A DNA stretch of 64,000 nucleotides from Burkholderiales bacterium (GCA_016000265.1 JAECRL010000014.1:41197-105196), one strand, 5' to 3'. Counted from the first letter of the stretch, positions 33,536 through 42,775 are shown. The notes: a model not told the origin generated them from the letters alone. Numbers and translations: made by a program.

Positions 33536-35340
33536 GGCGTGTTGCGCAGGACCTCGTCGAGCGTGGTCACGCCTTCGGCGACCTTCATGACGCCGGACAG
33601 GCGCAGCGGGCGCAGGCCTTCTTTGGCGGCGGCGCGGCGCAGCGCGGCCATGTCGACACTGGGGTGCATGGCGCCGCGGATGGTTTCGGAGACGGGCAGC
33701 AGCTCGTACAGGCCCACGCGGCCTTTGAAGCCGGTCATGCGGCAATCCAGGCAGCCCACGGGCTTGTAGGCGTTGACCTTGCCGTTCATGCGCCAGGGGC
33801 GGATGGCGTCGGCCAGGGCGCCTTCGTCGAGCTCGGTGTCGGGCTGCTTGCAGTGCGGGCACAGGGTGCGCACCAGGCGCTGGGCCAGCACGCCGATGAC
33901 GGTGGCGCTGATCAGGTAGCTGGGCACGCCCAGGTCGGTCAGTCGGGTGATGGCCGAAGCCGCGTCATTCGTGTGCAGGGTCGAGAACACCAGGTGGCCG
34001 GTCAGCGAGGACTGGATCGCCATCTCGGCCGTTTCGAGGTCGCGGATTTCGCCGACCATGATGATGTCCGGGTCCTGCCGCATGAGGGCGCGCACGCCTT
34101 CGGCGAACCCCAGGTCGATGGCGGGCTGCACCTGCGTCTGGTTGAACGAGGCCTCGATCATCTCGATCGGGTCTTCGATGGTGCAGACGTTGACCTCGTC
34201 GGTGGCCACGCGCTTGAGCGTGGAGTACAGCGTGGTGGTCTTGCCCGAACCGGTGGGGCCGGTGACCAGGATGATGCCGTGCGGGCGGCCGACCAGGCCT
34301 TCCCAAATCTTGGTCTCGGACGGGGCGAAGCCCAGCGCCTCGAAGGACTTGACGGTGTTGTCCGGGTCGAAGATGCGCATCACCAGCTTCTCGCCGAAAG
34401 CGGTGGGCATGGTGGACAGGCGCATTTCGATTTCGTCGCCACCGGGGTTGCGCGTCTTGATGCGGCCATCCAGCGGGCGGCGCTTCTCGACCACGTCCAT
34501 GCGGCCGAGCAGCTTGATGCGCGCGGTCATGGCCTGCATGACGGCCAGGGGCACTTGGTAGACGGTGTGCAGCACGCCGTCGATGCGAAAGCGGATGGCG
34601 CCCATCTCGCGGCGCGGCTCGAGGTGGATGTCGGAGGCGCGCTGGTCGAAGGCGTACTGCCACAACCAGTCGACCACCTGGATGATGCCCTGGTCGTTGG
34701 CGTCGAGCTGGCGGTTGCTCTTGCCGAGTTCGACCAGTTGCTCGAAGTTGTGCGCGACGGAGTCGCCCGTCTTCTTGTTGGCGTCCTTGACGGACTTGGC
34801 CAGGGTGTAGAACTCGGTGCGAAAGCGCTGCAGGTCCAGCGGGCTGGAGACGACCAGCTTGATGGTCTTCTTGGTGTGCGAGAGGATCTCGTCGACCCAG
34901 GCCACGTCCAGCGGCTCGCTGGTGGCGATGGTGATCTCGGTCAGGCTGACCTGCACCGGCAGGGCCTTGCGGCGCTCGGCGTAGTTGATGGACATGACCT
35001 CGGAGACGCGGGCGACGTCCACCTTGAGCGGGTCGATGCGCAGGTAGGGCAGCCCCACGCGGCGAGCCAGCCACTCGGTCAGGGGCTCCAGCTCCAGCGC
35101 GGTGCCGGTGTCGGCGCGGGTCAGGCCCATGCCGGACAGGCGCACCAGCGGGTGCTGGGCGCTGTCGCCAGCGGCAAAGCGTTGCGCCACGCGCTCGGCG
35201 TCGTGGGGGGTGATGACCTGGTCGTCGGTGAGCCACTTCAGCAAGGCGCGCCATTCGAGGGGGCCTTTGGGCAAGGCCGGTGCGCTGGCGACGCTGGCCG
35301 AGCGAGGTGGCGTGGCGCGGGAGGCGGAGGTCGGGCTCAT
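33520..35340 (-). CDS. GspE/PilB-family secretion or pilus ATPase
   Basis: The 606-residue hexameric ATPase family powers type II secretion or type IV pili. The N-terminal domain (about residues 60-200) resembles GspE/PilB N-domains. The core has Walker A GPTGSGKTTTLYS, an Asp box, Walker B DPDIIMVGEIRDLETAEMA and LVFSTLHTNDA. The zinc motif is CPHCKQ...CLDC. The ATG at 35340 overlaps the upstream TGA (ATGA), so it is coupled to the spermidine-synthase-like gene. No other pilus or secretion gene is nearby, so the system it drives cannot be told. Confidence 0.9.
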   Translation of the reverse strand: MSPTSASRATPPRSASVASAPALPKGPLEWRALLKWLTDDQVITPHDAERVAQRFAAGDSAQHPLVRLSGMGLTRADTGTALELEPLTEWLARRVGLPYLRIDPLKVDVARVSEVMSINYAERRKALPVQVSLTEITIATSEPLDVAWVDEILSHTKKTIKLVVSSPLDLQRFRTEFYTLAKSVKDANKKTGDSVAHNFEQLVELGKSNRQLDANDQGIIQVVDWLWQYAFDQRASDIHLEPRREMGAIRFRIDGVLHTVYQVPLAVMQAMTARIKLLGRMDVVEKRRPLDGRIKTRNPGGDEIEMRLSTMPTAFGEKLVMRIFDPDNTVKSFEALGFAPSETKIWEGLVGRPHGIILVTGPTGSGKTTTLYSTLKRVATDEVNVCTIEDPIEMIEASFNQTQVQPAIDLGFAEGVRALMRQDPDIIMVGEIRDLETAEMAIQSSLTGHLVFSTLHTNDAASAITRLTDLGVPSYLISATVIGVLAQRLVRTLCPHCKQPDTELDEGALADAIRPWRMNGKVNAYKPVGCLDCRMTGFKGRVGLYELLPVSETIRGAMHPSVDMAALRRAAAKEGLRPLRLSGVMKVAEGVTTLDEVLRNTPQWES

Positions 35341-36182
35341 GCGGTGGGCGCTTTCTTGCGGGCGGGGCGAGCGGAAGCCGGTGAGGCGGCGACTGAGGTC
35401 GTCGGCTTCCAGGCCGACAGGAGCTTGACCCATTTTCGCGCAGGCAGGGGCCAGCGACTGGCCAGGGTTTCGGCGCGCTGCACCAGCACCTCGCGCGCCG
35501 GCAGCTCGAAGCCCTTCCAGGCCAGCACGATGGTGTTGCCGTCGGTGGTGGGCTTGAAACAGGCAACGCGGTCGGGGCCGAAGGCCGCGGCGATGCGCTG
35601 GACGCTGCGCTCGAAACTGCTGTCGCGCCCGAAGAGGTTGACGCTCATGACCCCGCCGTCATCGAGCACGCGCCAGCAGGCCTGGTAGAAGGCCTCGTCG
35701 TCGAGCGCGGGGCTGGCGGCTTCGTGGTCGTAGAGGTCCACGCACAGGGCGTCGGCGCTGGCGACTTGGGCGTCGTCGCGCACGTGCTGGTCGGCGTCGC
35801 CGTGGATGACGTGCAGGCGTTCGTCGTCATCAGGCAGGTGGAACCAGGCGTGGCAGGCCTGGATGACCTGGGGGTTGAGCTCGACGACGGTGGTGGGCAG
35901 GCGCAGCACGCTGTGGCAAAAGCGGGTGAGCGCCGCCGCGCCCAGGCCCAGGTGCAGGGTGCGGGTGTCGGCCAGGGTGTCGGGGTCGCGCAGCAGCAGC
36001 CAGGCCATCATGCGCTGGATGTACTCCAGCTCCAGCTTGTCGGGCTGGCGGATGCGCATGGCGCCCTGGATCCAGGGCGTGTCGAGGTGAAGGTAGCGCA
36101 CACCGCCTTGTTCGGAGATGGTGGCGTCGGGCAAGGCAGGCTGGCGGGCCGAGGGGCGGGCGGTGGGGCGGGCTCGTTTCAC
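35337..36182 (-). CDS. Spermidine-synthase-like SAM-binding protein
   Basis: The 281-residue protein has the polyamine synthase fold: IQGAMRIRQPDKLELEYIQRMM, the SAM-motif-like LHLGLGAAALTRFCHSVL, the acidic VVELNPQVIQACHAWF, DADQHVRD and ALCVDLYDHEAASPALDDEAFYQACWRVL. It lacks the usual decarboxy-SAM GGGDG motif, so it may be a related methyltransferase-like enzyme. Both ends are Ala/Arg/Pro-rich. The stop overlaps the start of the GspE-type gene. It is divergent from the glycosylase gene, with 25 bases between the starts. Confidence 0.8.
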   Translation of the reverse strand: MKRARPTARPSARQPALPDATISEQGGVRYLHLDTPWIQGAMRIRQPDKLELEYIQRMMAWLLLRDPDTLADTRTLHLGLGAAALTRFCHSVLRLPTTVVELNPQVIQACHAWFHLPDDDERLHVIHGDADQHVRDDAQVASADALCVDLYDHEAASPALDDEAFYQACWRVLDDGGVMSVNLFGRDSSFERSVQRIAAAFGPDRVACFKPTTDGNTIVLAWKGFELPAREVLVQRAETLASRWPLPARKWVKLLSAWKPTTSVAASPASARPARKKAPTA

Positions 36183-36207
36183 CAGCCGAGTGTGGCACAG
36201 TCATGCG

Positions 36208-36756
36208 ATGAGTTCCGCGCGTCTGAGCGGGCTGGCGCCCGTGGTTTCACCCGAGGCCCGCCTGTTGATCCTGGGCAGTTTCCCGAGCGAAGCCTCGCTG
36301 AAGGCGCAGCAGTACTACGCCCACCCGCGCAACCACTTCTGGCCCATCGTGTCGGCCATCTGGGGGCTGGAGGGGAACCAGGCTTTGCAGCATCGCCCTT
36401 ACGCGCAGCGGTTGCCCGTGGCGCTGGCGCACGGCCTGGCCATCTGGGATGTGTACGCCGGCTGCGAGCGCGAGGGCAGCCTGGACAGCGCCATCCGCGA
36501 GGCCCGGCTCAACGACCTGCCGGGGCTGATCAAACAGCTGCCGAGCCTGCGAGCCGTGGCGCACAACGGGGGCGAGTCCGCGCGACACAGGCGCCTGACG
36601 CACAGCCTGGGCCTGGCGGTGCACACCCTGCCCTCCAGCAGCCCGGCCAACGCGACGTGGTCGCTGGCTCGCAAGGTGGAGGCCTGGCGATCGGTGTTCG
36701 CCGCCGCGGGCGCCGACCGGCCCCTGTCGGCCCCCGCGTCAGGGGACCCACGATGA
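36208..36756 (+). CDS. DNA-deoxyinosine (hypoxanthine) glycosylase, uracil-DNA glycosylase superfamily
   Basis: This repair glycosylase removes deaminated adenine. The 182-residue protein has the superfamily motif LLILGSFPSEASLKAQQYYAHPRNHFWPI near residues 18-46, then AHGLAIWDVYAGCEREGSLDSAI, AVAHNGGESA and VHTLPSSSPANATWS, all typical of the hypoxanthine glycosylase type. The ATG at 36208 was chosen because it yields the compact conserved form. The stop overlaps the PAP2 gene start as ATGA. Confidence 0.85.
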   Translation: MSSARLSGLAPVVSPEARLLILGSFPSEASLKAQQYYAHPRNHFWPIVSAIWGLEGNQALQHRPYAQRLPVALAHGLAIWDVYAGCEREGSLDSAIREARLNDLPGLIKQLPSLRAVAHNGGESARHRRLTHSLGLAVHTLPSSSPANATWSLARKVEAWRSVFAAAGADRPLSAPASGDPR

Positions 36757-37433
36757 AGGCACAACGCCATTTCGAGATCAGCCTGCTGTGGCCCTTCTTG
36801 CTGCTGGCCGCGGCGTCGTCGGCCTTCATGAAAGTCGCCAGCGAGGTGCTGGAAGGCGAAGCCCACGCGCTGGACAACCGCATCCTGCTGGCCTGCCGGG
36901 TGGCCGGGCAACCCGGTGTGCCCATCGGGCCGGTGTGGTTTCAGGAGGGCATGCGCGACCTGACCGCGCTGGGCAGCCCGGCGGTGCTGGCGCTCACGGT
37001 CGCGGCGGTGTGCGGCTACCTGATGGTGGCCCGACAGTGGCGCATGGCCTGGCTGGCGCTGGGGGCGGCCCTGGGCGGCCAGGGACTGGCGCTGGGGCTC
37101 AAGCTGGTGTTCGCGCGCGCCCGCCCGGACGACGCCTTCCATGCGACCGTGGCCGCGGGCCACAGCTTCCCCAGCAGTCACGCGATGATGTCGGCGGTGA
37201 TCTGCCTGACGCTGGCGGCCTTGTTGGCGCGCCTGACGCCCAGCACCCGCCAGCGGGTCTACATCATGGCCGCGGCGGCGCTGGTCACCGGCCTGGTGGG
37301 GGCGTCGCGGGTGTACCTGGGGGTGCACTGGGCGTCGGACGTGGTGGCGGGCTGGGCCGCAGGCGCGGCCTGGGCGCTGCTGTGCTGGCTGCTTGCGCGC
37401 CGCTTGGGACTGGGACAGGAGAGCAGCAAATGA
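36753..37433 (+). CDS. PAP2-family membrane phosphatase
   Basis: The 226-residue membrane protein has about six hydrophobic segments and the three phosphatase motifs: KLVFARARPDD (KxxxxxxRP), FPSSHAM (PSGH-like, with Ser-Ser before His) and SRVYLGVHWASDVVAG (SRxxxxxHxxxD). The family removes phosphate from undecaprenyl pyrophosphate or phosphatidic acid. Both ends are coupled by ATGA overlaps to the glycosylase before it and dgkA after it. Substrate choice is unknown; the neighbour DgkA suggests lipid phosphate turnover. Confidence 0.9.
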   Translation: MKAQRHFEISLLWPFLLLAAASSAFMKVASEVLEGEAHALDNRILLACRVAGQPGVPIGPVWFQEGMRDLTALGSPAVLALTVAAVCGYLMVARQWRMAWLALGAALGGQGLALGLKLVFARARPDDAFHATVAAGHSFPSSHAMMSAVICLTLAALLARLTPSTRQRVYIMAAAALVTGLVGASRVYLGVHWASDVVAGWAAGAAWALLCWLLARRLGLGQESSK

Positions 37434-37834
37434 GCGAGCCCGACATCGGCAAGGGGCAGGCCTTTGGCAAGCGGCTGGGCTACGCCCTGCAAGGCCTGCG
37501 CGCGGCCTGGCGACAAGAGGCCAGCGTGCGCACCCACGCGGTGGCCACGGTGGCCCTGGTGGGGGTGCTGGCCTTCACGCGGGCCCCGGCCCTGTGGTGG
37601 GCGGTGATGGCGCTGACGGTGGGCCTGGTCGTGTCGTGCGAGCTGATGAACACCGCGGTGGAGGCGCTGGCCGACCACCTGCACCCGGGTGCGCACCCGG
37701 CCATCGGGCTGACCAAGGACGTGGCCGCGGGCGCGGTGCTGGTGGCCACCCTCGCGTCGCTGGCGGTCGGGCTGGCGTTCGCCTTCGGGCACCTGTGGCC
37801 GTGGGCGGTGATGCGCTTCGGACTGGGCGCCTGA
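37430..37834 (+). CDS. dgkA: Diacylglycerol kinase DgkA
   Basis: DgkA phosphorylates diacylglycerol to phosphatidic acid in the inner membrane. The 134-residue protein has three membrane helices and the conserved VVSCELMNTAVEALADHL active-site region near residues 65-82. A polar N-terminus of about 35 residues contains RLGYALQGLRAAWRQEASVRTHA. It overlaps the PAP2 gene stop as ATGA. The two enzymes could act in opposite directions on lipid phosphate. Confidence 0.94.
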   Translation: MSEPDIGKGQAFGKRLGYALQGLRAAWRQEASVRTHAVATVALVGVLAFTRAPALWWAVMALTVGLVVSCELMNTAVEALADHLHPGAHPAIGLTKDVAAGAVLVATLASLAVGLAFAFGHLWPWAVMRFGLGA

Positions 37835-37849
37835 TCGCGCCAGCCATCG

Positions 37850-37881
37850 GTTCTTCAGTTCTTCAGTTCTTCAGTTCGTCA
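37850..37881. repeat. Short tandem repeat, four 8-base units
   Basis: GTTCTTCA occurs three times in a row, followed by a fourth unit GTTCGTCA. It fills the gap between dgkA and tatD, and the last three bases form the tatD stop codon. Slippage here could move the tatD 3' end slightly. Confidence 0.85.
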
Positions 37882-38727
37882 GGGGATCAGGCCGGCCAGC
37901 CGGGGCAAGGCCGCCAGGGCGTTGCGCGTCGTTTGCGCGCGCGTTTGGTCCAGCGTCCAGCCACGCAGCTCGGCCAGGGTCTGCGCGATGCGCGGCAGCT
38001 CGGCGGGCTCGTTGCGGCTGCGTGCGCCCTGGGCTCGGGCCTGGGCCGTCTGATACAGCCAGTGCGGCGGGATGTCGGGGGCGTCGGTCTCCAACACGAT
38101 GGCCTCGGGTGGGAGTTCAGCGGCCAGGCGGCGGATCTGCAGGGCGCGCTCGAAGGTCATGGCGCCGCCGAAACCCAGCTTGAAGCCAAGGTCGATGAAG
38201 GCCTGGGCCTGCTGGGGGCTGCCGTTGAAGGCGTGGGCGATGCCCCCCGCGATGGGTCGCCCGGCCTCGCGCAAGCGGCGCAGGTGCTTGAGCAGGCCGT
38301 CGGCGCTGCGACGCACGTGCAGGATCACGGGGAGCTCGAATCGCTGGGCCACGTCCAGCTGAGCGGCGTAGGTGCGCTCCTGCAGGGCGCGGCTGGCCTC
38401 GTCTTGCAACTCGGGCACGAAGTGGTCCAGGCCGATTTCGCCGACGGCCACCAGCCGCGGGTCGTCGTGCCAGCGCCGCAGCGCCCCCTCGAGTTGCGCG
38501 ACGGCGTCGTCGCTCACTTGATGCACAAACAGGGGGTGGGTGCCCAACGCGTAGGCACACCCGTGGCTGTGTGCAGCGTCTCGGGCGGGGGCGAAGGTGG
38601 CGGGCGTGACGGCGGGGATCACCTGCAGGTGCACACCCGCCTGCACGGCGCGCCGCACCACCTCGTCGCGGTCGGCGTCGAACTCGGGGGCGTCGAGGTG
38701 GCAGTGGGTGTCGACCCAGGTTTCCAC
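37879..38727 (-). CDS. TatD-family metal-dependent hydrolase
   Basis: TatD-like enzymes are metal-dependent DNases or D-aminoacyl-tRNA deacylase relatives. The protein has about 282 residues, with metal-ligand motifs [34 protein letters not shown] and LETDAP. I used the GTG at 38727, because it places WVDTHCHL near the N-terminus as in the family and has an AGGGGCAGG sequence upstream. The alternative is a TTG at 38757 overlapping the lolD stop. It is the last gene of the lolC-to-tatD run. Confidence 0.9.
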   Translation of the reverse strand: METWVDTHCHLDAPEFDADRDEVVRRAVQAGVHLQVIPAVTPATFAPARDAAHSHGCAYALGTHPLFVHQVSDDAVAQLEGALRRWHDDPRLVAVGEIGLDHFVPELQDEASRALQERTYAAQLDVAQRFELPVILHVRRSADGLLKHLRRLREAGRPIAGGIAHAFNGSPQQAQAFIDLGFKLGFGGAMTFERALQIRRLAAELPPEAIVLETDAPDIPPHWLYQTAQARAQGARSRNEPAELPRIAQTLAELRGWTLDQTRAQTTRNALAALPRLAGLIP

Positions 38728-38753
38728 GCCCTGCCCCTGTGTGCCTGAACCGG

Positions 38754-39443
38754 TCAATCCACGAAGCGACCGCCCACCAGGCGGCGGCGGCGCGCACAGC
38801 GTTGGGCCAGCTCGCCATCGTGGGTGACGATGATGAGCGCGGTGCCGTTCTGGGCCGCCAGCTCCAGCATCAGGTCGAAGACGGTGTTGGCGGTGTGGCG
38901 GTCGAGGTTGCCGGTGGGCTCGTCGGCCAGCACGCAGGCTGGCTGGGTGACCAGGGCGCGCGCCACGGCCACGCGCTGGCGCTCGCCACCGGAGAGCTCG
39001 GCGGGGCGGTGGCCCACGCGGTTGAGCAAGCCGACGCGGTCGAGCCAGGTGCGGGCCTGCTCACGCGCCCGCTCCAGCGGCAGGCGACGGATCAGCAGCG
39101 GCATGGCCACGTTGTCCAGCGCGGAGAACTCGGGCAGCAGGTGGTGGAACTGGTAGATGAAGCCCAGGTGTCGGTTGCGCCAGGCGCCCTGCTCGGCGGC
39201 GTTGAGCTGGGACAGGTCGCGGCCCATGAGCTGCACGCGGCCGCGGTCGGGCGCATCGAGCCCACCCAGCAGGTGCAGCAAGGTGCTTTTGCCCGAGCCA
39301 GAGGCCCCGACGATCGCGAGCGTGTCGCCGCGGGCCACGTCGAGGTCGACGCCGTCAAGCACGGTGACGTCCAGCGAGCCTTCGTGGAAGCGCCGCACCA
39401 GGCCGGTGGCCTGCAGGATGAGGTCGCGGGGAGATTCAGCCAT
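38754..39443 (-). CDS. lolD: Lipoprotein-releasing ABC transporter ATPase LolD
   Basis: LolD powers release of outer-membrane lipoproteins to LolA. The 229-residue protein has Walker [10 protein letters not shown] near residue 45, Q loop [18 protein letters not shown], signature LSGGERQR, Walker [13 protein letters not shown] and the H loop [20 protein letters not shown] is family-typical. It is separated from lolC by two small membrane-protein genes on the same strand, an arrangement I take as an insertion in the usual lolCD pair. Only one LolC/E-type permease is seen, so it may be homodimeric (LolF-like). Confidence 0.93.
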   Translation of the reverse strand: MAESPRDLILQATGLVRRFHEGSLDVTVLDGVDLDVARGDTLAIVGASGSGKSTLLHLLGGLDAPDRGRVQLMGRDLSQLNAAEQGAWRNRHLGFIYQFHHLLPEFSALDNVAMPLLIRRLPLERAREQARTWLDRVGLLNRVGHRPAELSGGERQRVAVARALVTQPACVLADEPTGNLDRHTANTVFDLMLELAAQNGTALIIVTHDGELAQRCARRRRLVGGRFVD

Positions 39444-39449
39444 GTGACC

Positions 39450-39659
39450 TCAGATGTTGAGCAGCCAGGCGATCACGTTCTTGGCCACGAAGCCCAGCAG
39501 ACCGAAACCCAGCACCAGGAAGAGCACGAAGGTGCCAAAGCGCCCGGCTTTGGACTCGCGCGCCAGCTGCACGATGATGAACACCATGTACAGGATGAAG
39601 CCGCCCACCCCGACGGTGAGCCCGAACTGAGCAATCTGCTCCTCTGTCAATCCACCCAT
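39450..39659 (-). CDS. DUF2788-type small membrane protein
   Basis: The 69-residue protein has two membrane helices: [17 protein letters not shown] and [25 protein letters not shown]. The middle SKAGRFGT is characteristic of DUF2788. It lies 1 base from the preceding gene and 6 bases from lolD, so it is part of the same operon. Its function is unknown. Confidence 0.82.
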   Translation of the reverse strand: MGGLTEEQIAQFGLTVGVGGFILYMVFIIVQLARESKAGRFGTFVLFLVLGFGLLGFVAKNVIAWLLNI

Positions 39660-39660
39660 G

Positions 39661-40434
39661 TCAAACCGTTTCGCGGACCACCAGGTCCTGGTAGGCGTGC
39701 CAGGTCGCGTGTCCGAGGACCGGCATCACCAAGATCAAACCAAACATCAGGGTGCCCAGGCCCAACAGGCACAGCGACATCACGATCGCGGCCCACAGGC
39801 TCAGGCAAATGGGGTTGACGGTGACCGCGCGCCAGCTGGTCAGCACCGCCTTGCGCACCGAGACCTTGCGGTCGAGCAGCAGGGGGATGGCGACCACGCT
39901 GGAGGCGAACACCGGGGCGGCCATGAGCCCGCCCATGACGAGCCACAGCTCGAAGAAAGCGGGGTTGTCGGCCAGCACGACGCGCATGAGGAAGTCCTCG
40001 GGCGTGGTCACCGCGGGCTTGACGCCCAGGGTGATGAGCGCCGCCGACGTGATGACCCAGCCCGTGCCCAAGGCCGTCAGCAACAGGCCGAACTTGACCA
40101 GTCGGCTGTCCAGCGAGGCCCACACGGCCCAAACGGTGTGCAGCCCCACGGACTCGCCCCGCAACAGCGAGCGGCTGACGGCGTACAGGCCGGTCGACAA
40201 GATGGGCGCGACCATGAGGAAGCCCGACAGCGCCCCGGCCAGCACCCAGAAGCGGTCCCAGGCCACGTACAGCAGCAAGCCGCCGAACGCGCCCATGGCG
40301 ACGCCATGCAGCAAGCCGATCAGGGGCGCCTCCATGAAGTCGCTCCAGCCCCGCGCCAGCCACAGCAGGGTGCGCCAGGAATGCACCTTGCGAACACGCA
40401 ACGGACGCTCGAAAGACAGGCGGGTGTCACTCAT
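39661..40434 (-). CDS. DUF2189-type integral membrane protein
   Basis: The 257-residue protein has about six hydrophobic segments and resembles the DUF2189 family. It has a polar N-terminus with [20 protein letters not shown] and conserved [11 protein letters not shown] at the end. It overlaps lolC by 8 bases and is followed directly by the DUF2788 gene, so it sits inside the lol operon. A role in lipoprotein or envelope work is possible from context only. Confidence 0.78.
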   Translation of the reverse strand: MSDTRLSFERPLRVRKVHSWRTLLWLARGWSDFMEAPLIGLLHGVAMGAFGGLLLYVAWDRFWVLAGALSGFLMVAPILSTGLYAVSRSLLRGESVGLHTVWAVWASLDSRLVKFGLLLTALGTGWVITSAALITLGVKPAVTTPEDFLMRVVLADNPAFFELWLVMGGLMAAPVFASSVVAIPLLLDRKVSVRKAVLTSWRAVTVNPICLSLWAAIVMSLCLLGLGTLMFGLILVMPVLGHATWHAYQDLVVRETV

Positions 40435-41680
40435 ATCGGAGGGCCTCGGCGGGTTGCACGCGGCTGGCGCGCCAGCTCGGGTAGAGGGTGGCGACCAGGG
40501 ACAGGACCAGGGAAATGATGGCGATCGGGATGATGTCGCTGGCCTGCGGGTCAGACGGCATCTGGCTGATGAGGTAGATGCTGCCGGGCAGGAAGTGAAC
40601 CCCCAGCAGGCGCTCGATGAAGGGCACGATGACGTCGACGTTGAAGGCCACGAGCAAGCCCAGGCCCAGGCCGCCGAGGGTGCCCAGCACCCCCGAGAGC
40701 GCGCCCTGCACCATGAAGATGCCCATGATGGAGCGGGGGCTGGCGCCCAGGGTGCGCAGGATGGCGATGTCGGACTGCTTGTCCGTCACGGTCATGACCA
40801 GGGTGGAGACGAGGTTGAAAGCGGCCACGGCCACGATCAGCGTCAGGATGATGAACATCATGCGCTTTTCAACCTGCACGGCGTCGAACCAGTTGCGGTT
40901 GGTGTGGGTCCAGTCGCGCACCGCCACGCCCAGGCCCAGGCTCTCTGTCAGCTCGGCGGCGACCACGCGGGCCTGCTGAGGGTCCTGGAGCTTGAGCTGC
41001 ACGCCGCTGGGGCCGCCGGTGCGAAACAGCTTGGCCGCGTCGTCGATGTGCATCAGCACCAGGCCGTTGTCGTACTCGAAGTGACCGGAGTTGAACAGCC
41101 CCACCACCGTCACCTGCTTGACACGCGGCACGACGCCCGCGGGCGTGACCTGGCCACTGGGCGCCACCAGCGTGAGCGAATCGCCTTCGCGCACGCCCAG
41201 CGAGCGCGCCATCTCCTGGCCGATGACCACGCCCCAGCCACCCGGCTGCAGGCGAGCGAACGTGCCTTTGAGGCTGGCGGCCAGGGGCGTCACGGAGGCC
41301 TCGGCCTCGGGCAGGATGCCGCGCACCACGCTGCCGCGCATGTCCTCGCCCCGGGCGATCAGGGCCTGGGCGGGCACGAAGGGCGCAGCGCCCCGCACCG
41401 CCGGGTTGCGGCGCGCTGCGTCGGCCAGCTCCTGCCAGTTGCGCAGGCCCAGCCCCGAGGTGTCGTAGAGCTCGACGTGGGCGACGACCGACAGCATGCG
41501 GTCGCGCACTTCCTTCTGGAAGCCGTTCATCACCGACAGCACGATGATCAGGGCGGCCACGCCGAGCGCGATGCCCAGCACCGACACGCCGGAGATGAAG
41601 GAGATGAAACCGTTTCGGCGCGCCGACCGGCTGGCGCGCGTGTAGCGCCAGCCCACGCGCCATTCATAAGGCAGATTCAT
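40427..41680 (-). CDS. lolC: Lipoprotein-releasing permease LolC/LolE family
   Basis: The 417-residue inner-membrane permease has one N-terminal helix (about residues 25-45, GVSVLGIALGVAALIIVLSVMNGFQKEVRDRML), a large periplasmic domain, and three C-terminal helices ending in [18 protein letters not shown]. These match LolC/LolE. It should pair with LolD downstream. The ATG at 41680 gives MNLPYEWRVGWRY, typical for the family, though no clear ribosome site is visible; a GTG at 41713 is the alternative. Confidence 0.93.
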   Translation of the reverse strand: MNLPYEWRVGWRYTRASRSARRNGFISFISGVSVLGIALGVAALIIVLSVMNGFQKEVRDRMLSVVAHVELYDTSGLGLRNWQELADAARRNPAVRGAAPFVPAQALIARGEDMRGSVVRGILPEAEASVTPLAASLKGTFARLQPGGWGVVIGQEMARSLGVREGDSLTLVAPSGQVTPAGVVPRVKQVTVVGLFNSGHFEYDNGLVLMHIDDAAKLFRTGGPSGVQLKLQDPQQARVVAAELTESLGLGVAVRDWTHTNRNWFDAVQVEKRMMFIILTLIVAVAAFNLVSTLVMTVTDKQSDIAILRTLGASPRSIMGIFMVQGALSGVLGTLGGLGLGLLVAFNVDVIVPFIERLLGVHFLPGSIYLISQMPSDPQASDIIPIAIISLVLSLVATLYPSWRASRVQPAEALRYE

Positions 41681-41715
41681 GGTGGGGGGAGTGTACTCAC
41701 TCGATAATCCCACCC

Positions 41716-42753
41716 ATGCCCCTGCCGCCGTTCGCCTCGCCAGATTCGCCCCCCCCCACCCACTGGGTCATCCCGTTTGCCTCCAGCCTGTCGGCCCCCT
41801 GCCAGCACGCCCTGCCCCACGTCGACGCCCCCGGCACCCTGCCCCGCCTGAGCTCGCTTCTGGGCCGCCTGCAAGTCGTGGCCCGCCTGGAGGGCGACGA
41901 GTACCAGCTGTCGATGCCGCACGAGCGGGTGCTGGCCGCCGAAATGGGCTGGGAAGCCGCCGACGGCCTGCAGCCCTGGGCCGCCTGGTGGGCCGCTCAA
42001 GATGGCCCAGGCAGCGCCCCCCTCGAGGCCGACCGCTGCTGGGCCCTGCTCAGCCCCGGCCACTGGCTCATGGGCCGCGACCACCTCACCTTGCTGGACC
42101 CGCAGAGCCTGGGGCTGGACGAGGCCACGTCGAAAGCCTTGCTGGAGGCCCTGCGCGCCCTGTTCGAAGACGAGGGCTGGACCCTGCGCTGGGGCGCCCC
42201 CACCCGCTGGTACGCCAGCCACCCCGAACTCGACGGGCTGCCCACGGCCTCGCTGGACCGCGTGATCGGGCGCGACCCCGACATCTGGCTCCACGAAGAC
42301 CCGGACGGCCACCCCCTGGCGCGCCGACTGCGCCGCCTGCAGGCCGAGGTGCAGATGCTGCTCTACCAGCACCCCCTCAACGACGCCCGCAGCGAGCAGG
42401 GGCTGGCCACGGTCAACTCCTTCTGGGTGAGCGGGTGCGGCCGGCCGCCCCGCACCCTGACCCTGCCCGCCGTCACGCGGGTGCTGGGTGAGCTGCGCGC
42501 GCCCCTGCTGGGCGACGACATGCCCTTGTGGCTGGAGGCCTGGCGCCACCTGGACGCCACCGCGCTGGCCGACCTGACCCAGGCGCTCGACGCCGGCCAG
42601 CCCGTGCGCCTGACCCTGTGCGGCGAGCGCCACGCCGTCACCCTGGCGTCGGCCGGTGCGCCCTCGCTGGGGCGGCGCCTGCTGGACGGACTCAAGCAAC
42701 TCGCCGCCCGCTCGCCCCAGGTGACGCCCTCCTCTTTCCTGGCCTCGCTCTGA
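41716..42753 (+). CDS. Uncharacterised conserved protein upstream of recJ
   Basis: I do not recognise a defined domain in this 345-residue protein. It is Pro/Leu/Trp-rich and soluble. Landmarks are HWVIPFASSL, WALLSPGHWLMGRDHLTLLDP, LRALFEDEGWTLRWGAPTRWYASHPELDGLPTASLDRVIGRD, ARRLRRLQAEVQMLLYQHPLNDAR and VNSFWVSGCG. Similar proteins near recJ in this group are, from memory, sometimes labelled phosphoglycerate mutase-like; no catalytic motif seen here supports that. It is divergent from lolC and 22 bases before recJ. Confidence 0.8.
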   Translation: MPLPPFASPDSPPPTHWVIPFASSLSAPCQHALPHVDAPGTLPRLSSLLGRLQVVARLEGDEYQLSMPHERVLAAEMGWEAADGLQPWAAWWAAQDGPGSAPLEADRCWALLSPGHWLMGRDHLTLLDPQSLGLDEATSKALLEALRALFEDEGWTLRWGAPTRWYASHPELDGLPTASLDRVIGRDPDIWLHEDPDGHPLARRLRRLQAEVQMLLYQHPLNDARSEQGLATVNSFWVSGCGRPPRTLTLPAVTRVLGELRAPLLGDDMPLWLEAWRHLDATALADLTQALDAGQPVRLTLCGERHAVTLASAGAPSLGRRLLDGLKQLAARSPQVTPSSFLASL

Positions 42754-42775
42754 GCGCGCCCGCCCCCACCGCCCC

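Noticed and set aside
37850..37881. GTTCTTCA repeats as part of a CRISPR array
   Set aside because: The units are tandem without spacers and only 8 bases long; no cas genes are present in the window.
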